A DNA stretch of 42,098 nucleotides from Streptomyces tailanensis. GTDB lineage: Bacteria; Actinomycetota; Actinomycetes; Streptomycetales; Streptomycetaceae. Position 1 is the stretch's first letter; the number at the start of each line of letters is the position of its first letter. The DNA lies in the NCBI RefSeq assembly GCF_008386495.1, contig NZ_VTHJ01000032.1, positions 1 through 42,098 on the forward strand, in the 5' to 3' direction. This document shows positions 16,664 through 25,270 of the stretch, in pieces. Below the pieces are notes generated by a model that saw nothing but the letters and a program-made list of their open reading frames with translations, was not told where the DNA came from and did not search any database. Made by a program: the position numbers and the translations under genes.

Positions 16664-16990
16664 CGGATTCTCCCCGAATTGCTGATCACCCCGGACCGGC
16701 GCGCGGAATACCTGTACGCCGAGCCCGGACTACCGCTCAATGTCGACAGCGGGCAGCCCCGCCCCGACCACACCCGCCCCCTGCCGCTGGCTGCCACCGT
16801 GGTCTTCTTCACCGATGGTCTTGTCGAAAACCCCGACCACCCCATCGACCAGAGTCTGAACGAACTCGCCGAACTCGCCACCACCCACGCGGCCCTGCCC
16901 CTGCAGGACTTCGTGCGGGCTCTGGCCGACCACCACTCCAGCGACGGGCACGACGACATGGCCATCCTCGCCTTGCGCACCCCGAGCTGA
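16664..16990 (+). pseudogene. SpoIIE/PP2C-type phosphatase, C-terminal fragment
   Basis: The frame reads LLITPDRRAEYLYAEPGLPL, then ATVVFFTDGLVENPDHPID and SSDGHDDMAILALRT, which is the last third of a Streptomyces SpoIIE-type PP2C phosphatase, including the TDGLVE and DDMA metal-site motifs. The N-terminal part is absent; the break abuts the TPM fragment. An intact relative of this family lies at 19318-22263. Confidence 0.85.
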
Positions 16991-17162
16991 CATCGCAAAA
17001 GTGCACGGTGTGAAACGGCCACACAGCTGGCATGGTGGATCGGCCGTGGGCAGCTGGCATGGTGGACTACAGGCCCAGCCGACCGGAAAGACCTCCCGAT
17101 GACTCTCGCGCGCCGTGAAGGCTCCGGCGAGGCGCCATCCTCGCCGGCACTCAGGCCCGTTC

Positions 17163-17396
17163 GCCAGCCACGAACTGTTCATCAACATGATCGCTCTGCA
17201 GGCGTTCAACGGCACCGCCGCGCTGACCGCGCTGCTGCTCACCGCAGCAATCACCGAGCGAAACCAGGCCCAGGACAGGATCGAGCAGGCCTGCGAGCAG
17301 CTCGCCAAGATGGTGGCGAGAATCGCGGCAGGCATCGGAGGCCCACCGGCCCGCCCCCAGGGCCGGGGTGACGAGGACGGCAGACAGACCCCATGA
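17163..17396 (+). pseudogene. MASE1-type membrane sensor, fragment
   Basis: A 77-codon frame gives HELFINMIALQAFNGTAALT, ALLLTAAITERNQAQDRIEQ, then a coiled-coil-like stretch and a stop. The final hydrophobic helix followed by ERNQAQ is what the last helix of a MASE1 sensor domain looks like before a PAS or phosphatase domain. The upstream helices are missing. In Streptomyces, MASE1 domains are often fused to SpoIIE phosphatases, yet here the phosphatase fragment lies upstream, so the pieces are rearranged or come from two genes. Confidence 0.5.
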
Positions 17397-17866
17397 CCGC
17401 CGCGGTCAATCGACAGCACCGTCGCAGGACAGGCCACGACAGTGAGTTGCCAGCACAGGAGTTGACGAAGCAGACCCGCGACCGCGGCCTGCCCGCCCGG
17501 CGTTCGTGGCCGTTCCGAAGGCCGCCGGCCCCGCCTCACCCGCCGACGCCGCCGCGCCGCCTCTCCGCCGCAGCCCGACCGCAGGGACGTGGTCCTGGAG
17601 CCGTCAAGCCCGGACCATCCGCCTGACGCGCTGTACGGGTCGGCAGCCGCGGCCGCCGAGTCTTGCCGGCCACGGCACCCGGCTCGGCGGAGTTCACCGT
17701 TCGCAACGACTGAGGGCAAATACCTCATAAGCGTGCGAAGTGCGATCTCATAAGGTACAGAAGCCTCATAAGATACAGAAGCGATACCGTCTTACCCGCA
17801 CGCGAATCGGGCGATCAGGGTTCTTCCGTCCACGGCGACCCGCACGCCCCTTTTCCGGAGGCGATC
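17397..17866. other. gene-free upstream region of the NCS1 permease
   Basis: No gene is supported. The 3' part holds repeated CTCATAAG elements (annotated separately) and the ribosome site of the permease. A long plus-strand frame crossing this region is a shadow. Confidence 0.5.
17724..17782 (+). promoter_or_regulatory. CTCATAAG iterons upstream of NCS1 permease
   Basis: CTCATAAG occurs at 17724, 17747 and 17765. The last two are parts of an 18-base tandem repeat (CTCATAAGRTACAGAAGC, 17747-17764 and 17765-17782, one difference). The first starts 23 bases before the second. They lie 85-143 bases upstream of the permease start in locally AT-rich DNA, as expected for a regulator-binding array or promoter element. 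No binding protein can be named. Confidence 0.55.
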
Positions 17867-19393
17867 ATGCCCACGGATCCCGACCGCCCGGCGCTGGAGG
17901 TGTCCTTCACCGACGACCCGAGAGTCGTCAAGGAGGCCACCACCGAGGACTACTCAACGCACGTCGTGCCCCTGTCCTGGCGGTCCGGCCGCTGGTCGCT
18001 GGCGATGGCCTGGGGAGCCCTGTTCTCGGCCATGTTCTGGTTGTACATCGCGGTGGCCTCGGCAGACGCCGTCGGTACGCCGGCCACCATCGTGGGCATG
18101 GCCCTGTCGATGGTCACCTACGGAGTGGTCAACTTCGTGCTGTCCCGGTACGCCGCCCGCACGGGCCTCACCGTCGCCCTGCTCTCCCGTCGACTGTTCG
18201 GCGTGCTCGGCTCGGCGCTCGCACCGCTGATCTTCGCGGCCACCGCCGTCTACTACGGCGTCTTCGAGGGGTCCATCATCGCGGTGGCCCTCCAGCGGTA
18301 CTTCGGCGGCGAGATCAAGCTCTGGTACCTCGCCGTGGTGCTCTACGCCCTGCCGCTGGTCATCGGCGGAGTCCGGGTCTGGCTCGACAAGTTCAACGGA
18401 GTACTGCTCCCGCTGTACGTTGCCGGGCTGCTCGCCGTCGTCATCACGGCCACCGTCAAGCAGGGCTACCCGAACGACTGGCTGGGCTCCGCTCCGGCCG
18501 CCGCCGACGGAACGCTCCCGGGCTGGCTGACCTCGTATCTGATCTACATGGGCGTGTGGATCATGATGATGTACACCGTGGACTACGCCCGCTTCGGCAG
18601 GGCGGCGGACCAGGGATTCCATTCCACCGTCACCTTCGGCTGGGTGTTCTACCTCTGCACGTTCGCCGTCAACGGTCTGATCGGCATCTACCTGCTGCGC
18701 GCCTGGGACATCGCGGGCTCCGAGACGGGGGTGGTGGACGCGTTCATCCGCACACTCGGATTCGCAGGGGTCCTAGTGATCATCGTGTCCCAGACCCGCA
18801 TCAACACCGCCAACTACTACCTCGCCTCCACCAACCTGGAAGCCTTCGCCGCCCGCGTGCTGCGGGTCAGGCTGCCGCGTGTCGCCTGGGTGGCGGTCGC
18901 CGGTGTCATCGCGTACCTGCTGATGCTCACCGACGTACTCGGCTACCTGCTGCGCGCCCTGGCCTGGCAGGGCGTCTTCGTCACCGCCTGGGTGGCCATC
19001 GCCCTGGTCCACATCGCCCTACGCGGCGCCGACCGCGACGGGCTGCCCGAGTTCCGGCCCCTGCGGCTCGCGCCGGTCACCGCCGGAGCCGGGGCCTGGG
19101 TGGTGGCCTCCGCCATCGGCATCACGCTCACGGAGCAGACGGCGCACACCGCTCTTGCCCGGCTCGCGCCGCTGATCACCGTAGTCCTGGCGGCCGGGCT
19201 GTACTGGCTGGCGCTGAGGTTCGGCCCCGACCCCGTACGCGCCACCGGAAGCGACCCGCGCGACGAGGTCGAGGACATCTGGGAAGCCCGCGTCCGCTGC
19301 CGCACCTGCGAACGTTCCTACATCGCGGTCGAGATGGACCGGACCGCCACGGACGAAGTCGTCTGCTCCGCCTGTGCGGCGGACAGCCGCTGA
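17867..19393 (+). CDS. NCS1-family purine/pyrimidine-type permease with C-terminal CxxC tail
   Basis: Integral membrane transporter of 508 residues with about 12 helices, of the nucleobase:cation symporter-1 family (purine-cytosine permease group). The start ATG follows GGAGG at ideal spacing. Family features include the cytoplasmic N-terminus ending EDYSTHVVPLSWRS, VNFVLSRYAARTGL, and the TRINTANYYLASTNLEAF motif. After the last helix the protein carries a cytoplasmic tail with two cysteine pairs, C478-x2-C481 and C500-x2-C503, resembling a zinc ribbon. Substrate is likely a nucleobase or related heterocycle, but not decided by sequence alone. Its 3' end overlaps the convergent SpoIIE-type gene by 76 bases. 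Confidence 0.88.
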   Translation: MPTDPDRPALEVSFTDDPRVVKEATTEDYSTHVVPLSWRSGRWSLAMAWGALFSAMFWLYIAVASADAVGTPATIVGMALSMVTYGVVNFVLSRYAARTGLTVALLSRRLFGVLGSALAPLIFAATAVYYGVFEGSIIAVALQRYFGGEIKLWYLAVVLYALPLVIGGVRVWLDKFNGVLLPLYVAGLLAVVITATVKQGYPNDWLGSAPAAADGTLPGWLTSYLIYMGVWIMMMYTVDYARFGRAADQGFHSTVTFGWVFYLCTFAVNGLIGIYLLRAWDIAGSETGVVDAFIRTLGFAGVLVIIVSQTRINTANYYLASTNLEAFAARVLRVRLPRVAWVAVAGVIAYLLMLTDVLGYLLRALAWQGVFVTAWVAIALVHIALRGADRDGLPEFRPLRLAPVTAGAGAWVVASAIGITLTEQTAHTALARLAPLITVVLAAGLYWLALRFGPDPVRATGSDPRDEVEDIWEARVRCRTCERSYIAVEMDRTATDEVVCSACAADSR

Positions 19394-22263
19394 GACTCCC
19401 CCGCACTCACCACGCCACCGGCGCTCGGCAGGCCGTCCGGGACACCGGTGAGCGCCTGCTCAGTCCAGATGGACTTCCCGACCGCCGTGTAACGCGTGCC
19501 CCACCGCTGGGAGAGCGCCGCGACGAGCTGCAGGCCGCGCCCGCCCTCGTCCGTCTCGGACGCGCGGCGCATGCGGGGTGTGGTCAGGCTTCCGTCGGAG
19601 ACTTCGCAGGTCAGGCTGGCGCTGCGCAGCAGCCGCAGGTCCACCGGGCCCTTCGCGTGACGTACGACGTTGCCGATCAGCTCGCTCACGATGAGTTCCG
19701 TCGTCATCGTCAGGTCGTCCAGTCCCCAGGAGGACAGCTGCTCCCGGACTCGTTCGCGAGCCTGACCAGCCGCTCGAGGGTCCTCTGGGAGCTGCCAGGA
19801 CGCGATCTGGTCGGCAGCGAGCGCATGGACGCGTGCGACGAGGAGGGCGGTGTCGTCATTGGCGGTGAACCGCCCCCCGGCGAGCAGCCCGGTGGTGACA
19901 ATGTCGCAGAGCCGTCCGAGATCTCTGCAGTCGGCCGTACGCAAAAGCTGCTCCAGTTCAGCCATTCCCTTGTCGATCTCGCGGCTGGGCGACTCGACCA
20001 GGCCATCGGTGTACAACACGAGAAGGCTCTCGTCCGGCAGCGTCAGCTCGACCGTCTCAAACGGTGGATCGGCCGCGCCGAGCGGTGGATCCGGGGCCAG
20101 TTCCGGGAAGTACACGGTGCCGTCGGGCTGAACCACCGCGGGGGGCGGGTGACCGGCCCGGGCGATGCAGCAGATCCGGGTGGTGGAGTCGTAGAGCGCG
20201 TACAGGCAGGTGGCGTACGCGTCCTCGCCGAGTCCGCAGACGATGTCGTTGAGGTGGCCCATGATCTCGTCGGGGGGCAGTTCCAGGTCGGCCAGGGTTT
20301 TGACGGCGGTGCGCAGCCGGCCCATGGTGGCCGCCTCGGACAGGCCGTGGCCCATCACGTCGCCGATGACGAGCGCGACCCGGTCGGCGGACAGCGGGAT
20401 GACGTCGTACCAGTCGCCGCCCACGTCCATTCCCTGCCCGGCGGGGAGGAAGCGCGCCGCGGCGGTGCACGTCGGCACTTCGGGCAGCCGCTGGGGAAGC
20501 AGCGCGCGTTGCAGTTCCTGGGAGCGCGTGTGCTCGGCGTCGTAGAGCCGGGCCCGTTCCAGGGCGTGTGCGACGAGCGCGCTGATCGCGGTCAGCAGAG
20601 TCTGCTCCTCATGCGTGAGGCGGCGTGGCCGGTCGAAGGCGACCGAGCAGACGGCGAACGTGCGCCCGGAGACCGTCAACGGCAGGAACGCCCAGGCCTG
20701 CTTGCCTGCCAGCTGCGGTCGGCCGGCGAGATGCGGATAGTGCTCCGCGTACTCCTCGACCGAGGCGACGAACAGCGGCGCGCCGGTGTTGACCGCTTCC
20801 CCTACCGGATCGCTCGCCGTCACCTGCTGGCCGTTGAGCGCGTCGAGGAAGGCCTGGGGGTAACCCACGGCGCCGACGACGTCTGTCCGGTCGCCCTCGA
20901 TGGTCAACACGGCCAGGCCGCTGGCCCCGAACGGCGGGAGCACCCGCTTGGCGACCGCCTCCACCACATCGTGCGACGTCGTCGCCTTGGCGAGCGCGGT
21001 GGTCAGTTCCGCGATCCGGGCCGAACGCTCGGCGGCGGCCCGCGCGGCGGCGGCCTGCTCCGACTCGCGCCGCCTCTTCTCGGTGACGTCCGTGAGATAC
21101 AGGGTGAGCCCGTCGGGCCCGGGGACAAGCCGGAGGTGGTGCCGGCGCCCAGCCGCTATCCGCACGTCGAAGCCCTCGGACGTGGCCGTGGCGGCGGCCT
21201 TCCGGCATCGGGCCTCAAGATCGGGGATCTGTCGCACGGGGGGCAGGTCCCACAGGACACGCCCGAAGAGCTCCTCCTCCCGGGCACTGAGCGTGCGCTC
21301 CGCCTCCAGGTTGGCGAAGGTGATCCGCCAGTCGTCGTCCACCAGGAGAAAGCCGTCGCTCATGTGGCGCAACGCCCGGCTGAGCGCGTCGCGGGCGGTA
21401 CGGGACTCGCTGCTGTCCCATCCCATGCCCACCATCCGGACCGGTTCCCCGTCGTCGTACTCCACGACCGAGCCGCGGGACTGCGTCCAGCCGTAGCTGC
21501 CGTCCGGGCGCCGCACCCGGTACTCCGCCTCATAGACGGTGCCGTCGCGGATCGCCCGCTCCGCCGCGGCCAGCGTCCACGGAAGGTCGTCGGGGTGGAT
21601 GACCTGCATCCAGCTCTCGATCCGGGGCACGTAATTGGCCGGGTCGTCGCCGCCGTACAGGGCCCTCGCCGCCTCGTCCAGCAGCAGCTCGCCGGTGCGG
21701 ATGTTCCAGTCCCACGTGCCGACCGTGACGGCCTTCAAAGCCTGCCGGAGCCGACGGCCGCTCAGCCCCTCCCGCGGCGAGGCGGGCGGCGGCGCCTGAC
21801 GCATCCACTCCTCGGCCCAGGCGACGACGTTCCGCAGAAACCCCCACTGCTCCCCGGTCGGCTCGCCCCCCATCAGCAGGGTGAGTGCGCCGATCGTGCG
21901 GTCCCCACTGGACATCGGTACGGAAGCGAGTCCCGCACCCGGCCACGGTCTCGTCGGCGGCCCGGGAGCATCAGGGGGCTCAGCCGGCACCCACACGCTG
22001 CGGCCCTCGCGCACCGCACTCGCCGGTACCGTCGGTCCGTCCTGGTCGACGATTTCCCAGGGACGGGTGAGTGCCGGGGGCAGACCGGTCGACGATACGA
22101 GACGCAGGGCTGACATCGGACCGCGCAGATGGATGGCGCCGCCCAGTGCGTCCGATTCGGCCACCCCGTGCTGGAGGGCCAACCGGAGGATCTCACTTTC
22201 GGTGATCCCCTTGTCGGTGCCCACGAGCAGGGACAGCCGCGCGTGCATAAAACAAAGGTACAT
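19318..22263 (-). CDS. PAS/GAF-SpoIIE phosphatase with RsbW-like ATPase domain
   Basis: Cytoplasmic regulator of 981 residues, probably a sensor phosphatase/anti-sigma kinase acting on anti-anti-sigma factors. The ATG at 22263 follows GGAGG by 9 bases. In order: a GAF-like N-terminus (1-150), a PAS domain (about 170-290, TWDWNIRTGELLLDEAARAL and PDGSYGWTQSRG), and a second PAS (about 290-400, MSDGFLLVDDDWRITFANLE). A GAF domain follows (about 430-575), then SpoIIE/PP2C (about 590-790, with VGGDWYDVIPL, VIGDVMGHG, LYTDGLVESPS and NDDTALLV). The C-terminal HATPase domain (about 800-930) has ELIVSELIGNVVRHA and DEGGRGLQLV. No transmembrane helix is seen. The C-terminal 25 residues are encoded antisense to the permease tail; the natural stop may have been lost by extension. 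Confidence 0.9.
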   Translation of the reverse strand: MYLCFMHARLSLLVGTDKGITESEILRLALQHGVAESDALGGAIHLRGPMSALRLVSSTGLPPALTRPWEIVDQDGPTVPASAVREGRSVWVPAEPPDAPGPPTRPWPGAGLASVPMSSGDRTIGALTLLMGGEPTGEQWGFLRNVVAWAEEWMRQAPPPASPREGLSGRRLRQALKAVTVGTWDWNIRTGELLLDEAARALYGGDDPANYVPRIESWMQVIHPDDLPWTLAAAERAIRDGTVYEAEYRVRRPDGSYGWTQSRGSVVEYDDGEPVRMVGMGWDSSESRTARDALSRALRHMSDGFLLVDDDWRITFANLEAERTLSAREEELFGRVLWDLPPVRQIPDLEARCRKAAATATSEGFDVRIAAGRRHHLRLVPGPDGLTLYLTDVTEKRRRESEQAAAARAAAERSARIAELTTALAKATTSHDVVEAVAKRVLPPFGASGLAVLTIEGDRTDVVGAVGYPQAFLDALNGQQVTASDPVGEAVNTGAPLFVASVEEYAEHYPHLAGRPQLAGKQAWAFLPLTVSGRTFAVCSVAFDRPRRLTHEEQTLLTAISALVAHALERARLYDAEHTRSQELQRALLPQRLPEVPTCTAAARFLPAGQGMDVGGDWYDVIPLSADRVALVIGDVMGHGLSEAATMGRLRTAVKTLADLELPPDEIMGHLNDIVCGLGEDAYATCLYALYDSTTRICCIARAGHPPPAVVQPDGTVYFPELAPDPPLGAADPPFETVELTLPDESLLVLYTDGLVESPSREIDKGMAELEQLLRTADCRDLGRLCDIVTTGLLAGGRFTANDDTALLVARVHALAADQIASWQLPEDPRAAGQARERVREQLSSWGLDDLTMTTELIVSELIGNVVRHAKGPVDLRLLRSASLTCEVSDGSLTTPRMRRASETDEGGRGLQLVAALSQRWGTRYTAVGKSIWTEQALTGVPDGLPSAGGVVSAGESQRLSAAQAEQTTSSVAVRSISTAM

Positions 22264-22415
22264 CCGGAGGTTCCTCCCGAATCGCGGCCGGCCCAGGCAG
22301 CCGAAGGCGGACTTGAGCCCGCCGGTACTCCAGTAGCGGATCTCAGCCTGGACCGGTAGTTCCCAGGGCCACCATCCGCCCTGTCCGTTCGCGCCCGCTG
22401 TGCAGTCGCGGAGGA

Positions 22416-22453
22416 CGTGGCAGGCCGCCAGGGACTACGGCCGGCCTGCCACG
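22416..22453. terminator. terminator hairpin 3' of the NmrA-like pseudogene
   Basis: A perfect 12-base-pair stem (CGTGGCAGGCCG and complement) with a 14-base loop lies 42 bases beyond the pseudogene stop. A closely similar hairpin follows the intact paralogue at 31975-32010, so it was duplicated with the gene. Confidence 0.75.
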
Positions 22454-22494
22454 TCATGCCTGTCGAACCCGGCCGAAGCCAGCAGTGATTGCGG

Positions 22495-23325
22495 TCAGAG
22501 AACCATGTCGGTCAGCCACTGGCGGGTGGTGCGGGGAGTGATGCCGAGCAGTTTCTGAGCGGAGTTCTCGGGCGTGATCGAGCGGTCCGGAAGGGCGCTC
22601 ATGGCCTGGTAGGCGTGCGCGATGTCGGCGGCGGGCCCCTCCCCGATGAGCGGGGCGACGGAGGTGCGGAAGTCCTCGGGGGTGATAGAGCCGAAGGTCA
22701 CGGTCGTGCCGAGGTGGGCGCCGAACGCCGCGGCCAGGTCTGGGCCGGTGATCGCCGGGTACTGGCCGACGGTGACCTCGCCAGTGACGTCCGGGCGGTC
22801 GAACAGGGCGACGGCGGTGTCGGCGCTATCCAGGTGGGAGGCCCAGGAGACGGGGAAGTCGGCCCGGATCGGGTAGGGCAGCACGCCGCGTTCACGGACC
22901 GAGTCGATGACGTACGGCATGAGCAGGTTCTCCAGGTACAGCTCGGGCGCGATCACCGCGTGGGACACGCCGCTGTCGGCCAGGCCGGCGGTCAGGGTCA
23001 CGGCGGCACCGCCTATGGCGGGATCGATCGGGAAGCCGCTGGTGGACAACACGACGCGGTCCGGCCGGGCCTCGCGAACAGCGGTGAGGATGTTGCCCAC
23101 GAAGAGCCGACGGTTCTCTTCCGCGGTCACCGGAAGGTGCACGAAGACCCCTGCGGCACCTCGGTAGGCGTCGGTCAGGTCGGCGGCGGAGGAGTAGGCG
23201 GCGGACACGATGCGCGCGCCGTCCACGACGGCGTGCTCGTCGCGGGTCACAGCGGTCACGGGCCTTCTGCGACGGCGAGAGCGGCGACAACGGGGGCACC
23301 CTGGGCGCCGGTGGCGCCATGAATC
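22495..23325 (-). pseudogene. NmrA-like NAD(P)-binding protein, 5'-truncated and frameshifted copy
   Basis: Near-copy of the intact gene at 31090-31932, in the opposite orientation. Homology starts abruptly at GATTCATGGCGCC (23325), so the first four codons and promoter are absent. The Rossmann segment IHGATGAQGAPVV is readable, but a one-base deletion near 23265 shifts the frame before AVTRDEHAVVDG. From there the frame is open to the natural end (PRTTRQWLTDMVL). A shortened product could start at a GTG near 23258, but it would lack the nucleotide-binding glycine motif. It is most likely a decayed duplicate without its HxlR partner. Confidence 0.85.
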
Positions 23326-23584
23326 AGGCCGCTCGGGGGGCACGCAGGACGTTGTGGCGTTTCCATCAGGACCGTTTCCCGATGCGGGGCGGACTAGCGG
23401 ATGCTTGCCCGACACCGAGACGACTCACCCCATGGACCTCATGTCCGACTTGACCGGACTCGACGTCCCGAATTCATCCTGCCGATCATGAAAGTGTGAT
23501 CAAGGCATGTCGAGGGCATCCCTCAACTCGCGTACCCGCCAGCAAAATTGCTGGTCAGATCGATTCTCCTCGCGTAGCGAGTAG

Positions 23585-23629
23585 TGGGGCGGGTGGGACT
23601 CGAACCCACGGCCGACGGATTATGAGTCC
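23585..23629 (-). repeat. tRNA(CAU) 3'-half scar, copy 1
   Basis: On the minus strand this reads from the anticodon loop (CTCATAA, anticodon CAU) through the variable loop and T-arm (GTGGG TTCGAGT CCCAC) to the acceptor strand CCGCCCC and discriminator A. The matching 5' acceptor strand GGGGCGG and the D-arm are absent upstream, so it is not a working tRNA gene. Such 3' halves are the usual attachment-site remnants of integrative elements. Met elongator versus Ile2 identity cannot be decided from this half. Confidence 0.8.
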
Positions 23630-23920
23630 TTCGAGGATCTTGGCGACCCTTGCCGATCAACGCTCATCCTTGACGTTTTCGCAGGTCAGATGCGGTTATC
23701 CATGCGGGTACTCCTCAGCCCTTGTCAGTCTGTTCCTGTCCTTGCGGCCTCAACTCGGCCTCAATGAGGCCCGGCAGGATCGCGCTGAAGACATAGAGGA
23801 CGATGGCACCAGCTCAAGGAGGGGATTGGAACACGCCCGCAGCGGATTCCCATTCCAACGCGCACAGGCTCCGCCCCGGGTGTTGGAGCGAAGCCTCTAC
23901 GGCCGTTTTTGCAGGCCAGA
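23585..23920 (-). repeat. 336-base direct repeat containing the tRNA scar, copy 1
   Basis: Colinear with 32615-32950. Shared segments include the tRNA half, CTTGCCGATCAACGCTCATC, TTTTCGCAGGTCA, the GGCCTCAATGAGGC block, the CGCCCGCAGCGGATT block, and a final GCAGGCCAGA. Copy 1 is the more diverged in its second half. Confidence 0.75.
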
Positions 23921-24057
23921 CGTTGTGCCGTCAGGCTACCCGGCCGGGCTCCTGATTCCAGGGTGAGCTGGAGGCCCTCAAGCGCCGCCAGCGGGTCAGT
24001 GTTCGACCGGCGAGAAAGTGTGTAGGAGGCGACGAAAAGCCGCTTCCCCTGCTCGTC

Positions 24058-24086
24058 CGGTTCACCTCCGCTCGCGCGGAGAACAG
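24058..24086 (+). repeat. orphan type I-E CRISPR-repeat-like sequence
   Basis: A 29-base sequence beginning CGGTTCACCTCCGC and ending GCGGAGAACAG has the architecture of type I-E CRISPR repeats (CGGTT...CCCGC nnn GCGGGGAAC...). Its first 24 bases recur exactly at 26189. No second repeat is found at the expected spacing of about 61 bases, and no cas gene lies in the window. Confidence 0.4.
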
Positions 24087-24088
24087 GG

Positions 24089-24147
24089 TGATAGCGGCCA
24101 GTTGGAATTCCCCGCTCGCGGCCAGTCGATGGGGAGCCAACTGGCCA
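24089..24147 (+). repeat. 59-base repeat, left copy (flanks hydrolase gene)
   Basis: Starts TGATAGCGGCC and ends CTGGCC-A; matches 25154-25212 at 46 of 59 positions without gaps and in the same orientation. The ATTCCCC...GCGGCCAG...GGGGAG...CTGGCC pattern resembles the multiple terminal repeats of actinomycete IS21-type elements, but no transposase is present. Confidence 0.6.
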
Positions 24148-24251
24148 TGATTGTCACTGGTTGTAGTGGCGCAGTCGGCCCGTAGCGAGTGTCGGTGGCG
24201 GCCGATCGGCGCAGTCATGGCGACTGCGATCCGGGCGACAGAGCCGGTGAG

Positions 24252-25064
24252 CTATGGGTTGGCGATGTTGTCGACGGGGGCTAGGAACCGCCGGACGCAT
24301 TCGGCGAAGGCGTCCGGCTGGTCATGGTGAACGACGTGTCCGGCGGGCAGTTCGATGAGACGGATCGATCGCTTCGCTGCCATGTCGCGGGCGTGGGGGG
24401 CCGACAGTTCGTCGCTACGCGTGCCCCGGATCAGCAGGGTCGGGCATCGCACGCTCAGCCAGTCGTGCCAATGGACACCGGACAGTGCTTGCTGGGACCG
24501 GACCGTGTCGGCCGCGTCGAAGGAGAAGCCCCAGCCTTCTGCTCGCTCCCTGAAGGTCCGCTCCAGGTACGGCGCGGCGGCGCCCAGGGCCTCGACGAGC
24601 CCGTCTCGGGTCGCGACGCGGTCGGGCAGTCTCCTTGCGAAGGTCAGGTCGATGTCGCAGACCGCTCCGATGTCCTCGACGATGAGCGCGGTGACGCGGT
24701 CGGGATGCCGCGCGGCGAACTGGTAGGCGTTCACGCCACCCAGGGAATGACCAAGCAGTGCCACCTCCACCAGCCCGAGGTGGTCGAGGAACGCTGTGAT
24801 GTCACCGACGTAGCTGCCGCGCTCGTAGTCGCTGGCCCGATCGGACTCGCCATGCCCCCGCTGGTCGAGCGCGACCACACGCCATGGGGAGCCCAGCCGC
24901 TCGGCCAGTGGAGCAAAATCCGCGCCCTCGCTGAAATGCCCGTGCAGAGCGATGAGAACCGGGCCCGGCCCGCCGAAATCGAGATAGGAGAGTCTGCGCC
25001 CGTTCACCTCGAAGCTGCCCCGCACACGGTCGTCCATGGCTGGCGAGTCTACGTGACCACTCAC
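24252..25064 (-). CDS. alpha/beta hydrolase
   Basis: Soluble hydrolase of 270 residues. The GTG start at 25064 has GGAG 9 bases upstream; an in-frame ATG at 25037 has no ribosome site. The fold is clear: oxyanion-hole segment LIALHGHFSEG, VVALDQRGHGES, nucleophile Ser in the elbow LLGHSLGGV, acid in PTLLIRGTRSDEL, and catalytic His in GHVVHHDQPD. The family includes esterases, lactonases, haloalkane-type and ring-cleavage hydrolases; nothing fixes the substrate. It stands alone, between two copies of a 59-base repeat in direct orientation, as if carried as a cargo cassette. Confidence 0.88.
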   Translation of the reverse strand: MSGHVDSPAMDDRVRGSFEVNGRRLSYLDFGGPGPVLIALHGHFSEGADFAPLAERLGSPWRVVALDQRGHGESDRASDYERGSYVGDITAFLDHLGLVEVALLGHSLGGVNAYQFAARHPDRVTALIVEDIGAVCDIDLTFARRLPDRVATRDGLVEALGAAAPYLERTFRERAEGWGFSFDAADTVRSQQALSGVHWHDWLSVRCPTLLIRGTRSDELSAPHARDMAAKRSIRLIELPAGHVVHHDQPDAFAECVRRFLAPVDNIANP

Positions 25065-25153
25065 TTCCGGTAGCTCCGAGTCGGCCCTTACTCGTCACCC
25101 ACAGTCACTGAGCTGAGTGGCCGTACACGGGGAGATCACACTGGCCGCTGTGA

Positions 25154-25217
25154 TGATAGCGGCCGGTCGGGATTCCCCACTGGCGGCCAGTTAGCGGGGA
25201 GTTATCTGGCCGCCAGT
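25154..25217 (+). repeat. 59-base repeat, right copy, with 12-base-pair hairpin
   Basis: Second copy of the repeat at 24089-24147 (25154-25212). It overlaps a perfect inverted repeat ACTGGCGGCCAG (25179-25190) with its complement (25206-25217), loop 15 bases. The corresponding stem in the left copy is imperfect. Confidence 0.6.
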
Positions 25218-25270
25218 GATCACTCCGCGTGAGCGGGCCCGCGTTGGCTTGCCACGGTGGAGCCCTGGCC

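Larger units (their letters stand above)
23326..24251. other. non-coding region with tRNA scar and repeats
   Basis: About 920 bases without a supported gene. It contains the first tRNA(CAU) 3'-half repeat and its 336-base extended repeat, a CRISPR-repeat-like sequence, and one copy of a 59-base repeat, all listed separately. Short frames here are translations of those repeats (for example GLEPT-type peptides from the tRNA T-arm). Confidence 0.6.

Noticed and set aside
17740..22113. Plus-strand open frame of 1,457 codons
   Set aside because: Runs out of frame through the NCS1 permease and antisense through the SpoIIE gene; composition is that of a shadow frame despite its length.
22244..22263. 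Ribosome-site-sequestering hairpin GGAGG-AA-CCTCC before the SpoIIE gene
   Set aside because: The loop would be too small and the remaining stem too short to be convincing regulation.
23539..23554. Inverted repeat CCAGCAA-AA-TTGCTGG as a terminator
   Set aside because: Loop of 2 bases is too short for a stable RNA hairpin and no gene ends nearby.
23585..23660. Complete tRNA-Met gene
   Set aside because: Only anticodon loop to acceptor 3' strand is present; no GGGGCGG 5' strand or D-arm upstream at any of the three copies.
24058..24200. CRISPR array
   Set aside because: No second repeat at type I-E spacing and no cas genes; kept only as orphan repeat-like sequences.
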